Positions 11,291-22,504 of a DNA stretch of 64,000 bases are shown one piece after another. Numbering within the stretch: position 1 is the first letter of the stretch; each line of letters opens with the position of its first letter. The notes below the pieces were generated by a model. That model was not told the origin of the DNA. It saw only the letters and a list, made by a program, of their open reading frames with translations, and searched no databases. Source of the DNA: Isoetes taiwanensis (taxonomy: Eukaryota; Streptophyta; Lycopodiopsida; Isoetales; Isoetaceae); contig JAJEKV010000093.1 in NCBI GenBank assembly GCA_021234155.1, positions 1,534,844 to 1,598,843 on the forward strand, in the 5' to 3' direction. The position numbers were made by a program, and so were the translations under genes.

Positions 11291-11620
11291 CCCAAGTCAG
11301 GTGCAAAGTGAACCTTTTTTTCGCCCTCATGAGGAATGGTGTCAATCAGAAAGGCAGGTTGCGTGCCATTGAATAATGGTCAAGGGACGTGATGCCTTGT
11401 CCGGGCGCGAAACTAAACCAACCCAATTTGACGGGCCGGACCGGGAGGATTAAGTGCCCTAAAATTTCCCTCTTGTGCTTGTTGGATCCAGCTGCCGAGG
11501 TTGATTTGGCAAGCTGGTTGATAGCGTGAATTGCCGGGGCGCAAGATTGGTGGTTTCTTAAGAACCCATCAATGGCCTTGTTTGCCATTAGCAATCCAGA
11601 GTTGGTAAGCCGTAGAGGCG

Positions 11621-13695
11621 AAATATGTGCCATGGGCTGAACAACTCAAGGTGATAAAGTCCGGATCGGCACGTTGTATGAGATCAAAGACCACAAGGGC
11701 ACAACACAACCCTTTGTCTTCAATGGAGAGTTCTCGCCAACCAAGAAAATCTGCAGATTGCCGTGGGAATATCCACAGTCCATCCGCCGCGATGCCACTG
11801 AAAAGGAAGAGGTGGCGGCGAAAGCAAACCACATAATCGTGATAGCGTGAAGGAACCGGAAGTCAACGTGGCATTCTGTTAAGAATGGCGATGGGCCAAG
11901 TTTTGCTTGAGCCTCATCAGCAGACTGAATAGCTTGCTGTAGCTGTTGTTCAAGATCACGGATCCGGTTGTCCCTTTCTAGCAGCAGGCGTGACTGGTCA
12001 CGGACCCGTTTCTGAGAAGTGTTGACCTGGGAGGAGGATTTCCCCGGAGTATTGAGACGGGCACGCGGCAATCTCCTGGGCCATCCAAGATCTTCGCTTC
12101 TCGCACCTCGATCTTGAAGCTGATCTTGAAGGTCTCGAGGTGAGCCGAGGAGGGCAAGGTTTTGAACTTGAGTGCTGAAATTTTCACAAAGTTCGAGTAC
12201 AAGGCGTTGAGCTTAGCAATATCTGCCCTTGGTACTCGTGAGAGCCGCTTTGGACTTGTTGTGCTCCAATAAATTCAATTTCATTGAGCCGAGCCCGCTG
12301 ATCCGCAAGTTGGCTGACTTGATCTTGTGCACTTTTGAGATCCGTAGATGAGCCTGTAAGAGAGCCGTGCTTGTCTTGAAGTTTGGCCTCCAAAGTTGCA
12401 ACTTGGGCGCTGGCGGCTTGAAGGTCCCCGTGTACCGCATCGAGGCTTCTAGTGCCGTTGAACCCCGCCCATAAGAGCCGCCTTGGGATTCTTGTAACTT
12501 GAGAGCGGCCCTGCAAGGCATCCTCGGCCGACACCGATACAACAACCGACGAGGGTGTTGTGGTGGTGGAGCCGGCCGCTGCCCCGGTTTGTGATGTTTG
12601 AAAAAGATGGTGTGAACCGGATGGTGTAGCGGAGGAGAGACAAAGGACATGGGTGTGCTGGACTTTGGACATGACCGGGGAAGAAGGGCGTGAAGTGCCA
12701 GCTCTAAGTCGATTGAAGGGACCACCGAAAGTGGAATTATGAGAATTTTGTGGTGGGAGGGAAGTAATGACGGATGAGGGCTTGAAAGTGGCCTCCCACG
12801 TAAACTTCGAAATGGAAGTGGCACCTCTCGGCGGTCCACTTCTTGGAGAAGACGATAGAACATCATTTGGGGCCAATCTATGTGGTGGTTGGAGTGTGTA
12901 GCGTTGATGACCAGGTTATAGAAAGGCTTATTGATATGGGTGTTCTTGATAGAATACCCAAGGAACTTGGCGCCACGTAAATTTAACAAAGGTTTCGCGG
13001 AGGCTTGTCGATATTGGTCGACGATGGACATTGGCATGATAAGGAGGTGCACCAAACTCGCGACATCTAGATCCCGTATGGCGCACCATGATAAACAAGG
13101 GGTGTGCAAGGAATATGAAATACCTCAGAAATCAAATGTTGAGTCAACAAATGGTGGTGCCATCGACCACGCTGGTGTAGCCATGCGCCGTTAACGATAT
13201 TGGCGATGAACCGCCTACCGGTCGATTTGGAGCCGGAAGTTCCATTTGAGAGAATTCAGTAAAGCTTTTGTCGCTCAAATGACTTCTTTATTTGGGCCAA
13301 CAAGGGCTTCACGGAAAGTGGGGCCAAGAAGGATACGATGCAAAAGAGCCGATCCTTGGGAGCAAGAGCTTGAAGTGTAGAAAATCTTGGGGCAGCCATG
13401 GTAACGATTTGCGTAAACGAAGAGTGATTCAAAGGCGGAGGACGAAAAGTCAAGCACCTGAGGACAAAGGCGCTAAGAACGAAAAGGTTTTTTTTAGCGC
13501 AATAACCGAGGCTTAAGAGGTATGAAGAGGGCAAACCGAGCCGTTGATGGTGCCAGTGTCGAAAGATGCCAAGGAGTGTATTGAGAGGCAAAAATTTGGC
13601 TAAGTCCCAAAAAACGTAAGGGAGAAGCAATGAAACGGTGAGGATGAGACGTGAAAGAAGGATCGGATGTGACAGGGGGCAAAGGACACACATTA
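11621..13695 (-). CDS. Third ORF, gag-proximal copy, truncated at the duplication junction
   Basis: Same gene as at 3364-6420. The longest open frame here is 12213-13109, with LNLRGAKFLGYSIKN, PFYNLVINATHSNHH and IDWPQMMFYRLLQEVDR. A second frame (11646-12071) holds the coiled-coil-like segment LLERDNRIRDLEQQLQQAIQ followed by ADEAQAKLG. This unit lacks the last roughly 1.1 kb of the gene, because the tandem copy begins at 11620. Conserved order, Pro/Gln-rich middle and heptad-like C-terminal part argue for a structural or self-associating protein; that is inference. Confidence 0.5.
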
Positions 13696-14330
13696 ATGTT
13701 CGACGGCATGAAAAGAAGAAATGGCATTCAATGCGGGTAACTCGGGCGGGATATCATTAAAAGGAATGTGTCGGCTAGTACCATGGCGAGATATGCGGGG
13801 GGAGAAAAGATTCTCATTTTAGAAACAAATTTTGCATTGCAAACACGCTGGCGATTTGTGTGATTGGTCCACGCCGACAAGGAGTTCCTCGCTTGGCTAT
13901 ATAAGACGAACCGGAGTAACGGCGGCATCCGATGGCGCCAAAGATGGTTGCCGCCGGTTTGAACGAGGACCGCACTATGCCCACCGAACCGCCGAGTGGA
14001 TTACCCGCAAGATGAATTGTCCGACCTTCGGGCCGCCACAAACTCGCGGCATTCAATGGACGGCTGGTGTGCGGGATGGTCAACATCCCGACCGAAGACC
14101 AACGGGATGGAGGTGGTTCTCGCACCTTCATTGATCCCGAAAGCGTAACCTCTACCACCTCCTCCGCATCACCTCTGCCCCAAACCCGAGTAGAGGGTTT
14201 TTCTTCTTAGGACTTAGTAGATAGGGCTCGAGTCTTTTTGTATATAGGCGCGCGCCTATAGCGAAATAGCCGGGTCAAGGCGCCCACATTTTGTAAAAAA
14301 TCTCCACTATAATATAATATGCCGCTTTTC
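13696..14330 (-). other. Spacer between integrase and third ORF, right unit
   Basis: Counterpart of 6421-7230, including the TATATAGG block near 14241 and the AT-rich block AATATAATATG near 14311. No gene recognised. Confidence 0.4.
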
Positions 14331-15720
14331 TAGTCACTTTCTCGTGGTGTTTGCCTTTTGAACTGTGACTGCTTGTTGATTTTCGCTTTTAGGGTGATGA
14401 AATGTTTTGAGACGAAAACCATTAACCAATGTAGGTAATGGAGTGCCATCTAACTCGCCACTTGGAAAACGCTGGGTCTAACCACTTGAACAATTTGATA
14501 AGGGCCAAGCCAACTAAACTTGAGTTTACCCTAAAAATTTTGTACACGAATCATAAAGAAGAACCAAATCGCCTTCTTTAAATGTTTTTGTCTTCGACGC
14601 TTGTCATGTAAAGATTTTTGCAACCGCTGTCCATGAAGAACACGAATATAAGCATCCCTTCGTTCATCCAACTGTTTCTAATTGATAGACCCTTTCTTTG
14701 AGTGCAAAGCAGTGGATTATGAGCAAAGAGCTTGCTTGAAAACTGAGTGTTGGAAGGATGTATTCAAACGGCATGAGAGCTTCCCCGACCATAAACCAAT
14801 TTAAAAGGAGGTGGACCTGTGAGCAATCTTGAAACAAGTATTGTAGGCCCAAAGAACAAAGAGGAAGTTTTGTCCGCTAATCAGTAGGGAAGCGCCACAA
14901 ATTTTCTTGAGAATGGTGACCAGAGTTTGTTGGTGCTTTCGCCAAACCATTACCTTGAGGATAGTAAGGTGTGCTCTTGTGATGATGTATCGTGAGATAA
15001 TCCGCCAGCCCTTGATAGTATGATTGATGAAATGGACACCACGGCCACCGACCAGCCCGCGGGGCACTAATCGCTGGATAATTTGTTGATAGAGGACCCT
15101 AGTCGTGCTTTGCCGCAGTTGTTGTCCGGAAGTGCACAAGCTTCCGCCATTTGCATGAAATCGCGAGAACTGCATCGTAATCCGCACGGTGTGCCTCCAC
15201 AGAGGATCTATAGGTCCCACAAAGTCCATTCCCCATTTGGTCGGGGGAAGTGGCGGGGCGACGGCTGGCCAAGGGAAGAGCCGCCACGGGCAGGGAGTCC
15301 CCACCGGGCAAGCCCACACGCGGCGGGCGTATGCGAGCATCTTTGAAGAGCCGCGGGCCAATAATACCCAGCTAGAAGGATTTTATGCGCCGTGGTGTCA
15401 CCATGAAAATGACCACCACCTAGCCCCTTGATGAGCTTCAACAATATCCGAACTTCATGAGGTAGAACACGCCGGAAGGATGGTGTCCTTACCCTTTTGT
15501 AGAGATGTCCCGCAACCATGGTGTAGTCACGGACCTCTCTGAGAAATTGATGGCGACGGGATTGTCGCTTATCGAGAGAGCCGCCTCGCCTTTCGGGGGA
15601 AGAGCACCCGCGAGGAGGTATCGCTGAAAATCATGGAACCAATGTGGTGTTGCCGCGACTAAAAAGAGCTGAGCATCGAAAGGCGCCCGAGACTCCGGGC
15701 TGAGGGATCATCCGTGGTGG
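14331..15720 (-). CDS. Integrase, right unit (frameshifted)
   Basis: Second copy of the integrase. The open frame 14801-15361 (186 codons) contains TKWGMDFVGPIDPL, GGRGVHFINHTIKGW and the segment WAYNTCFKIAHRS. The zinc-finger remnant HEVRILLKL and KILLAGYYWP lies near 15370-15480. The GPY module DNA recurs at 14487-14511. Here the second Asp region reads GGRG rather than GDRG at a CG-containing codon, consistent with a base-call error rather than loss of the active site. Confidence 0.8.
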
Positions 15721-15739
15721 ATGCGAAAGATAATCCGAT

Positions 15740-16165
15740 CTACATGAGATTTGGCCTGCCTTTATGAACCATTTCAAAAGGAGCAAATTCTTGAGAAGAA
15801 GGACCCAACGAGCAATGCGCCCGTATGGACTTGTTGATCAAATAGAGGAGTGCTTTGGTGGTCCACAAAGAACTTGATTTGACTGCCCAAAAGGTAATGA
15901 CGGAAGCCGCTGGACACGTAAAATGAGACCCAAAAGCTTCACGCCCGCGGCGTAATAGTTGTTGCCGCCAGATTGAGTTTTCGGGCCGGGCGAAGCGATT
16001 TGGTTTGTCGCTGCGATCATATTCTTGAGAAAGAACAGCCCAATAGCAAACGCCGACATCTACATGAACGGAAAGGGCTTGTCCCATTGAGGAGGAACAA
16101 GAACCGGTGCCGAAAGTAAGCAAAAGCTTCAGTCGTTGAAAGCAAAGATCCGCCGGGAATTCCAA
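15740..16165 (-). CDS. RNase H domain, right unit
   Basis: Carries VDVGVCYWAVLSQEYD in one frame and MSAFAIGLFFL in the other, so one indel splits the DxSxxAIGAVLSQ motif. SSLWTTKALLYLINK and GPSSQEFAPFEMV follow. Same role and neighbours as the left-unit copy. Confidence 0.75.
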   Translation of the reverse strand: MEFPADLCFQRLKLLLTFGTGSCSSSMGQALSVHVDVGVCYWAVLSQEYDRSDKPNRFARPENSIWRQQLLRRGREAFGSHFTCPAASVITFWAVKSSSLWTTKALLYLINKSIRAHCSLGPSSQEFAPFEMVHKGRPNLM

Positions 16166-16199
16166 GCCTGTGGATTCGCCACCGTGAGTTTATGAATGG

Positions 16200-16980
16200 G
16201 ATCTGCAATGGCTGCTAGTCCGTATGAAGGTGGAGTAATAATTGACCTTACCCAGAAAGAGCGCGGTTCCTTGATATTGGTCGGTGCTTGAGCCTTGAGC
16301 ACACAACCGATTTTGGCGGTGATCTCGTGGGTGATACCCGCTTGGTCGGCGACAACATGGCCTAACAACACCGAGGTGACGCAAAAGGTGCATTTCTCGA
16401 TTGAGACTAATGCCGACTCATCACATTTCGAAGACGAAGTTCCAATTTATCCAAATGGTCAGCCATGGAACCAGAGGGCGAGAAGTCATCTTGAAAAATT
16501 TGGTAAGAAGGGATTTTCCCCGCATGAAATCATGAAAAACCGAGAGCATGATGCGCTGAAACGTTGATGGAGAGTTTGATAATCCAAAAGGAACCACCTT
16601 TGTAGGCAAAAAGTGACTTACCGGTGGTGAAAGTAGTCTTGAGTTGATCGATTCTTTGATTGAGATCCGATTGTAGCCGTAAAACCATCCATGAAGGAGT
16701 ACATCTCATGTCCACCACCCTTCCGTAACCCGGTCCGTGAAGGGAAGTGGAAATGATCACGCCCGCGGCCCGATTGAGTTTCCGATAGTCCACACGCACG
16801 CCGATCTTACCATTGTGTTTGAGGGCAATGACGATGGGGCTCACCCATTCGTAATGTTTGACCTCATAGATCAAACCTCGCAAGAAGGAATTTGTCAATT
16901 TCCGCCTTGACGCATCACGGTAATTAGGGTTGAGCCGGTAATCGCTGCTAAGCTAAACCGGTCGCATCATCGATTTGGTA
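16200..16980 (-). CDS. Reverse transcriptase, right unit
   Basis: Motifs: YEWVSPIVIALKHNGKIGV, VDYRKLNRAAG, QLKTTFTT, VVPFGLSNSPSTFQRIML near 16570-16609, the FQDDFS box DNA near 16485 (out of the main frame here), then LLGHVVADQAGITHEITAK near 16320-16370. Compared with the left unit the frames are interrupted at different positions. Confidence 0.85.
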
Positions 16981-17499
16981 GGAATGGTGAGTTCCCCCAA
17001 GCTTTTGCTGATTCCCAAGATCTCAAACTCCGTGCAAAAAATGTGTTTGAATTTTGTGAATGCCTTTTGACGCCCTCAAGTACGATAAGGAGCCGAAGAT
17101 TTGCAAAGAATGCGACAGGTGGATTGTTGCCCACGCCCACAATCTCTCGACTTCCGAGTCCCATATGGGGTATTACTTCAAAGATCCCGGACAATGTGTG
17201 CGTGAGGTTGGAGCATAACCGACATGCGTGGCACTTTGGCGTGGTGAAAAGAGGGTTGCTCGGGCCATCCAGCCAGAGGTTGCTTCATGACAACGGTACA
17301 TCAACAGGAGTTGCGTGGAGGTTCAAAGCATCTGAAAAAGTGATCAACACGCTGGATTCGATTGCAAGGAGCCGTAAGGGTCAAGCAAAGCAGCCCGCCT
17401 GGTCCCGGACAAGAGTCATTTCTCCCCAAGGATCACGATATTCGGTAGGATGATGAGGCGACCAGCAGTGGAGCCCGAACTTGATAAATATTCCGAGCT

Positions 17500-18322
17500 T
17501 CTTCAGAACTGTGTCCGAGAGAGAGGGTTCCGCATGTTCAAATGTAAAATGATCCCCGCCGCTTGCAAGTCCATGGTGGCATTGAGATGACCATCAAGGA
17601 TGACTAACCGGGTCCGCGGGCCCAAGAATGGATACTCTTGCCCGGCGGAGAAAAGGTCCGCCGACCAACATTTCATAGTCACCGGATCTTCGCCAGACTT
17701 TCCAAACTCCAAATTCCATGGGGAAGCCGAGATCACCGATGTTGATGTGAAGAAGAGGTGTGACGCCTTTGAGGTCGCGTGGATATGGCCATTAGCCAAC
17801 TTGATGTCATATGGGGCACGAAAAGAGTTGTGTGATGCCCATTTGTTTATGAGTTTATCCGTGATGAGATTGACCGCTTACCTCCATCTATTTGAACATG
17901 GTTGACTTGTCGATTACCCACCGTGGCATGGACCGTGGGTGTAGAGGTAGCCACGCCCCAACTAAAACAGCTTGGGAGTGGTAACCGGTCCTTGAGAGCG
18001 GATGAAGTTTCAAAATGGTTGCCAAGCTTAAAAGGAATTTTGATCTTGGCTAGCTCCTCTTGGAGTTCTAGAGGCACATGAGAAAAAGGATCCGCCGGTT
18101 CCACCGGTGCCGGAGGCGCGGTAGTGAAGCGTTAACTTTTGAGTAAGTCAACCCTAAGCAATATTGGGATACGCCCGAGAGCCGGAGGTTGAGATGTGGA
18201 AGGTGTATCTTGTCTTTGTTGAGCTCGGTGGTGGCATGAACATTTGCCAATGTAACGGCCTTCACAGCCTTTGCATGAGGTTCAAAAATGCTTTGGCGAA
18301 CTTTTGGCATGACATGTGGCAT
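17500..18322 (-). CDS. Aspartic protease region, right unit
   Basis: VATSTPTVHATVGNRQVNHV leads into QIDGG near 17890, then the frame shifts. LEFGKSGEDPVTMKCWSADL and LGPRTRLVILDGHLNATM follow. The N-terminal linker (18068-18322) is the region between the gag zinc knuckle and protease. It adjoins gag on the right, so this is the copy that would be translated directly with gag. Confidence 0.65.
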
Positions 18323-18649
18323 GAGCTTCCCAAGTCGTGCAAAGTGAACCTTTTTTCGTCCCTCATGAGGAATGGTGTCAACCGCAAAGGCAGTTATGCG
18401 CCATTCGAATAATGGTCAAGGGACGGATGCCTTGGTCCGGGCGCGAAACTAAAACCAACCCAATTTGACGGCCGGACTGGAGGATTAAGTGCCCGAAAAA
18501 TTTCTCTTTGTGCTTGTTGATCCAAATTGAGGTTGATTTGCCGAGCTGGTTGATAGCGTGATTGCCGAGGCTTTGGTGGCTTTAAGAACCGGTCTCGCCT
18601 TGTTTGCCATTAGCAATCCGTAGTTGGTAAGTCGCGAGGCGGACCGATG

Positions 18650-20050
18650 TGGTCTGATTTGCCGTGAAGTCCGCACTTTAACTTGTGGAAGTTGAGGACA
18701 CGCCGCGGGTGGTATGACCCCATTCTGACAAAGTGATAACACCGAAGCTTTAGAAGGATCAAAAGGAGGACGGGGTTGGATCCCCGCTGTTGCTCCCGCT
18801 GATAGAGTTGAGTGGGTTGCACCCGAAGTGGTGGTCGATAGTGCGATTGTTGCCGAGGTGTGGTTTGCACTTGATAAACCATTTTGTTGCGAACGGTGGG
18901 GATGAGTGCGCGAGTGCACTCTTCCGGCGGGCATGATTGCACATGTTGCATCGCTGGTGAATGAGGCGGGCCATTGGTGGAGTTGCACTCATTTGCCAAA
19001 TGGCCTTGGTATTTGCAAATATGGCACCAGATTTGATCACTACTGGGATTAGCGCGGTTGAGGCTGAAATGTACCGCTTGTGGAACCATGACAGTGGAAT
19101 GAACGGGAGCTCTTGAAGAGCCACCCGAGGAAACATTGACGAAAGTGATTGACAAGGTCGATAGCCCGCTCCAAAGTCTTGGGACGCAGGTATTCAGTCA
19201 TGAGTCGAATAGCCGGAGGAAGTCCTTGGAGAAACCGCACCAAAAATCGCCTCGGTGGGGGTACTCCTTGAGCTTACTTAGCGTATGTGAAGTCGATCCG
19301 CAAAATCCCGGCAGACTCGTGGGCTCTTGTTGAAGTTCATTGAGCTGCTTGAGATGAAGTTGATCATCATCCGTGGTCCCATAATGAGACGTAAAAGCAG
19401 CTCTCATTTCCGACCAGCCTTGTTTCCAATGGCTTTGTTGGACATGAGCCATTGATGAGGAGAGCCACGCAGGGTGGTGGAAAAAGATGTGGAATTTCAG
19501 TTGAGGTTGGCGCATGACCATTTAGGACAGCTAGAGCCTCAAATTCTTCCATGTGGGCCCTCGGCACTTTGGTCTAAGGGTTTGCCTTTCGTGGTTGCCA
19601 AAGGTGGGATAAGTCGGGCAAAGTCCGAAAGGTAGATGTGAAAGTGCCAATGGACAGAAATGCGATAGTGAGGATATTGAGGTTGAGTTGGATGTGGCAT
19701 GGTGCCCGGCTGACCCCGGCGAAGGGGTGATCGTTGAGAAACCAAGTAGCCGGAGCATTGGTTTTGAGATCCGTAAGGTTGTAAACAGGAAGGGCAGGGA
19801 AACGAGGGAAAGGATATTCCCGGGTAGGCGCAAAGGAGACGGTGGATATCCTTGCCCACCCGGGGAGAGATGATGGTTGTGAAGGAAGAGGCGATGGCCT
19901 GGAAGAATGATGGATGTAGGCATGTTCGTGGGTATGAAAGTACGGTTGAGAAGGTTGAGCCCGGATAAGGCTCCCCGAGCAGTGATGAGGGGACTGAGGT
20001 TGTGAGCAATGTTTGCATGCTTGGGGCGGGAACCGGGACGAGACAGACAC
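18650..20050 (-). CDS. gag: Gag with CCHC zinc knuckle
   Basis: Structural protein of the retrotransposon particle. Only one copy exists because the internal duplication starts just after it. A variable N-terminal part (19574-20050, Pro/Ser-rich) is followed by a retrotransposon gag core: WSEMRAAFTSHYGTTDDDQL near 19370-19430, LKQLNELQQEP, a LPGF motif, VRFLQGLPPAIRLMTEYLRP near 19180-19240, and LERAIDLVNHF. The nucleocapsid zinc knuckle CHICKYQGHLANEC (C-x2-C-x4-H-x4-C) lies at 18985-19026. Frames are broken several times. The ATG at 20050 is the outermost candidate start after the leader, but it cannot be fixed. Confidence 0.8.
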
Positions 20051-20255
20051 GAGGGGTTGGTGGCTACCGACCGAGCCCTAGATCAAGATGGCCTCTATGT
20101 CATGTAAGCAGTATCCATACATGTCGCTAACAGCTTCCCGGACGCTGATGGCGCCCAAGCGAGGCCGCCTCGAGAAAGGAGTTCTTCCGGGCGCGGAAAT
20201 TTCGGACGCATACGGCTTAAGAAAGTAGGATGGAATCGCACCCGCAGCGGCGAAG
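20051..20255 (-). other. Leader of the retrotransposon with primer-binding-site candidate
   Basis: Directly after the 5' LTR the sense strand reads CGCCGCTGCGGGTGCGATTC (20234-20253). This partly resembles the tRNA-Asp-type primer site beginning TGGCGCCGTTGCC that is common in Tat/Athila elements. The match is imperfect and lies in a CG-rich stretch where this sequence is error-prone, so the primer tRNA is not certain. The rest of the leader has no feature I recognise. Confidence 0.35.
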
Positions 20256-20840
20256 GTTTTGGGGTCCGGGTTCGAACTCGAAGACAGCTGACCCTCTGGA
20301 GGACCCGTGGATCTAAAGAGAGTCCGGGACTATGTCACGCCGGGATTTGCAAGAAGAGAAGAAGAAGAAGAAAAATGTAACAAATGAGAGGAAAACGATA
20401 AGCTTCCTTTTGATATCAATGATGAACTTACATGAGCTCTGCGAATAGAGAGAAAACCGAAAGGAGACAAGACTCAAAACTCATCTAGCCATCATATGCT
20501 AGCTCTACTCATATATATAGTACAATGGCCTTGGGCCCAATATAGACACTCGACCGATCTCTGCTTGGAGCTCTCGAAGGAGGCCTGATTTGCAGGAATG
20601 TTGGCGGTGCCTCTTTAAATGCCTAGAATCACGCTGACGCTGACACGGGCGGTGACGGGTCATCACTTGTCTGAGCGGCGCCTCTTGTTGACGGACGCAG
20701 GCTTTGACTGGTGGGTGAATGCTTGGTCTTCTCACGAGCCTTTGATGGCTGACCCGTGGGTCGATCGAGGATCCTTGAGCTTGACCTCGGTCCCCATCAG
20801 ATGCATGAATAGTCCTGCACCGGGAGGCACAGGACTAACA
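20256..20840 (-). repeat. 5' LTR of the Athila-like element
   Basis: About 585 bp matching 2785-3363. On the sense strand it starts TGTTAGTCCTGTGCC. It would carry the promoter. The near-identity of AT-rich blocks to the partner LTR points to a recent insertion if CG-site differences are sequencing errors. Confidence 0.9.
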
Positions 20841-20845
20841 ATGGA
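20841..20845. repeat. Target-site duplication ATGGA, right copy
   Basis: Identical to 2780-2784; marks the right boundary of the insertion. Confidence 0.9.
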
Positions 20846-21297
20846 TGCTTATGAACCTTCCACCGACTTGGAATGCCACAATTTGTGGTAGTAAAGCCAG
20901 CAGATTTAGATACATATCCAAAGGTGGTTGGGGTTCACTATCTCGATATTTGCAAAGAAGAAGGTAATATTAACATCAACCATGTGGCGGGTAGAATGGT
21001 GGTGTCCAAAGGCATTAGTTGACCAACGATCGGATAAAAGAAAGGTGCTCAGATTGTTGGACAAAGAGATGGAGGAGAAATCCGAGTGATCCTGATCTTT
21101 GGCTAGACTATGAAAGTGTTTTGTACTCATGGACTCCAAACACTATTCCAGCTAGAAATGCGAGAATTACAATACCTCAGGATGTCAGGAAGAAGGCTAT
21201 GATATCATTGGGATTGAACGTCTTGGCCGTTGAGAAATTGCCCCAATTAAAGAATCCCGTGAAACCACCTCTGGATCTGCAAGTCAATCAAAAATGA
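20846..21297 (+). pseudogene. DUF7869-type gene, C-terminal part, displaced by the insertion
   Basis: Continues the gene broken at 2779. The restored codons read GMDAYEPSTDLECHN across the insertion site. A one-base frame change then leads to FVVVKPADLDTYPKVVGVHY, the usual C-terminal FVxV-type segment of this family. After another break near 21029-21100, the open frame ends at 21294-21297 with VLYSWTPNTIPARNARITIP and the closing residues LDLQVNQK. The gene would end here; the sequence after it is AT-rich and non-coding. Confidence 0.65.
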
Positions 21298-22500
21298 TTG
21301 GCAACATATCAATAATGTGTTGCAAACTGCAATATCTCAATTAAACATACAATTGTTGAACTGCTCATGTATCTGCCTGCCTAGTCTATGGCCCTAGCCT
21401 ATGGCCATGCAAAAGTAAGAGTGGACAACAATTGCAATAGGAAAGGCTGCAATTTGAAAGGAAGATTCTCAATCAATCTGTATGACAAGTATTATGCATG
21501 CATCCATCTACTTCATAGAAACGTTTTTTATTTGCTTATTTCTTCACATAAAGCATCTGAATACATGAATGCATTCTAATTGCAGCAATGAGACTTTACT
21601 TGAACCAACCTCCAAAAGTAATAACTGAAATTGAACTTTAATTGGAGAAAGATCATGTGTTTGGAAGCATAACGCGGAGGAAATGCAGACAAACAAAACC
21701 ACAATCAGCATGCCATACATTAAAATAGAAATGAAAAGAACGAGCTTACACCTTTGTAATACTGATGCATCCTAGAGTTGTCAAGCTAGATATACTTTTG
21801 ATTAGAAAAGCTTGCCGGTTTAATGGGCTAGAGGAAGTCCTAGACATAAACATATCAGATGCTATGGCTCATTGCATTGAAATGGGAATACACCAACGCA
21901 TTCACATTTAAATAAGAAAACGAAAGGCTAATCGCTAACAATGCTTATAATAACAAGTGCGAGATTTAATGCATGTCAACATATAGCACCAACCGGTTAT
22001 CTCTTCCAGAAGCTAGCTTAATTGGATTCTAAAGAGCCACGATTCTATGTGCACAGGATTTCCACAACTCGCCCTCAGCCACACCAGCATCAGAATATTA
22101 CCTAGAAGCACAGGACGAGCAGTTGCCCCATCGAAGATCTTCGCTGCCGAATATTGTTGTTCGACAAAGCTATTCTATACAAATATAAGCTTCCAGGGTT
22201 TAAGAAATGTGCACGCCAGTGAAGACTAAACTTCTGACAATATAAAAAAAAAAGAAGGCGGATCCTCAAAATCCGAGAAGATTTATCAATGCCAAACTCA
22301 CAGCAAATTGGAATTGTAACTACTTAGAAGCTTCTGATGATGGCAATCCTGCTCGAAACGAGCATGGCATCAAGCAGAGCAAGCCTTTCCTTGCTTCAGT
22401 GAACTCGACCTTGTTGCATCTGCAAAGAAGAACTATCACTAGATGAGAAAATAAATCATAGACCAACTTGACATCATTCTCTCTGTTCTCAACACTCTTC
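21298..22500. other. Intergenic AT-rich stretch, no gene recognised
   Basis: Probably contains the 3' untranslated part of the DUF7869-type gene. On the - strand, 22060-22200 has a short open frame with the segment KIFDGATARPVLLG, and 22320-22425 follows a splice-acceptor-like TCTTTGCAG. Neither could be linked to a known protein. Confidence 0.3.
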
Positions 22501-22504
22501 TCTC

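Larger units (their letters stand above)
4482..11620 (-). repeat. Internal tandem duplication, left unit
   Basis: A 7,139-bp unit that repeats, in the same orientation, the sequence of 11621-18641. It opens with AAATATGT and GCCATGGGCTGAACAAC, which recur at 11621-11646. It covers protease, RT, RNase H, integrase, the spacer and most of the third ORF. Agreement is near perfect in AT-rich blocks and poor at CG/CHG sites. Only a few bases are shared at the junction, so homologous LTR exchange is not the obvious cause. Confidence 0.85.
11621..18641 (-). repeat. Internal tandem duplication, right unit
   Basis: A 7,021-bp unit homologous to 4482-11620 in direct orientation. Its right end, after GTTGGTAAGTCGCGAGGCG, continues uniquely into gag, while the matching point in the left unit (11620) jumps back to the start of the repeat. 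The right unit therefore carries the gag-proximal pol and a third ORF that is truncated at 11621. Confidence 0.85.
2785..20840 (-). mobile_element. Athila-like Ty3 LTR retrotransposon with internal duplication
   Basis: An 18.06-kb element with two LTRs of about 580 bp, a 5-bp ATGGA duplication and all coding regions on the - strand, so the 5' LTR is on the right. Gene order is gag, protease, RT, RNase H, integrase (Ty3 order), then a long extra ORF before the 3' LTR. The RT box reads FQDDFS, close to the F-M-D-D-F-S seen in Athila elements. The integrase ends in a GPY module followed by VNGFRLK, as in the Tat/Athila (OTA) clade, with no chromodomain seen. Removing one copy of the internal 7.1-kb tandem duplication would leave about 10.9 kb, a normal size for this clade. 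Frames are broken at many points, mostly near CG/CHG cytosines. Confidence 0.92.

Noticed and set aside
22040-22230. - strand frame with KIFDGATARPVLLG as an exon
   Set aside because: A donor-like GTAATATTC follows, but no acceptor or partner exon could be joined.
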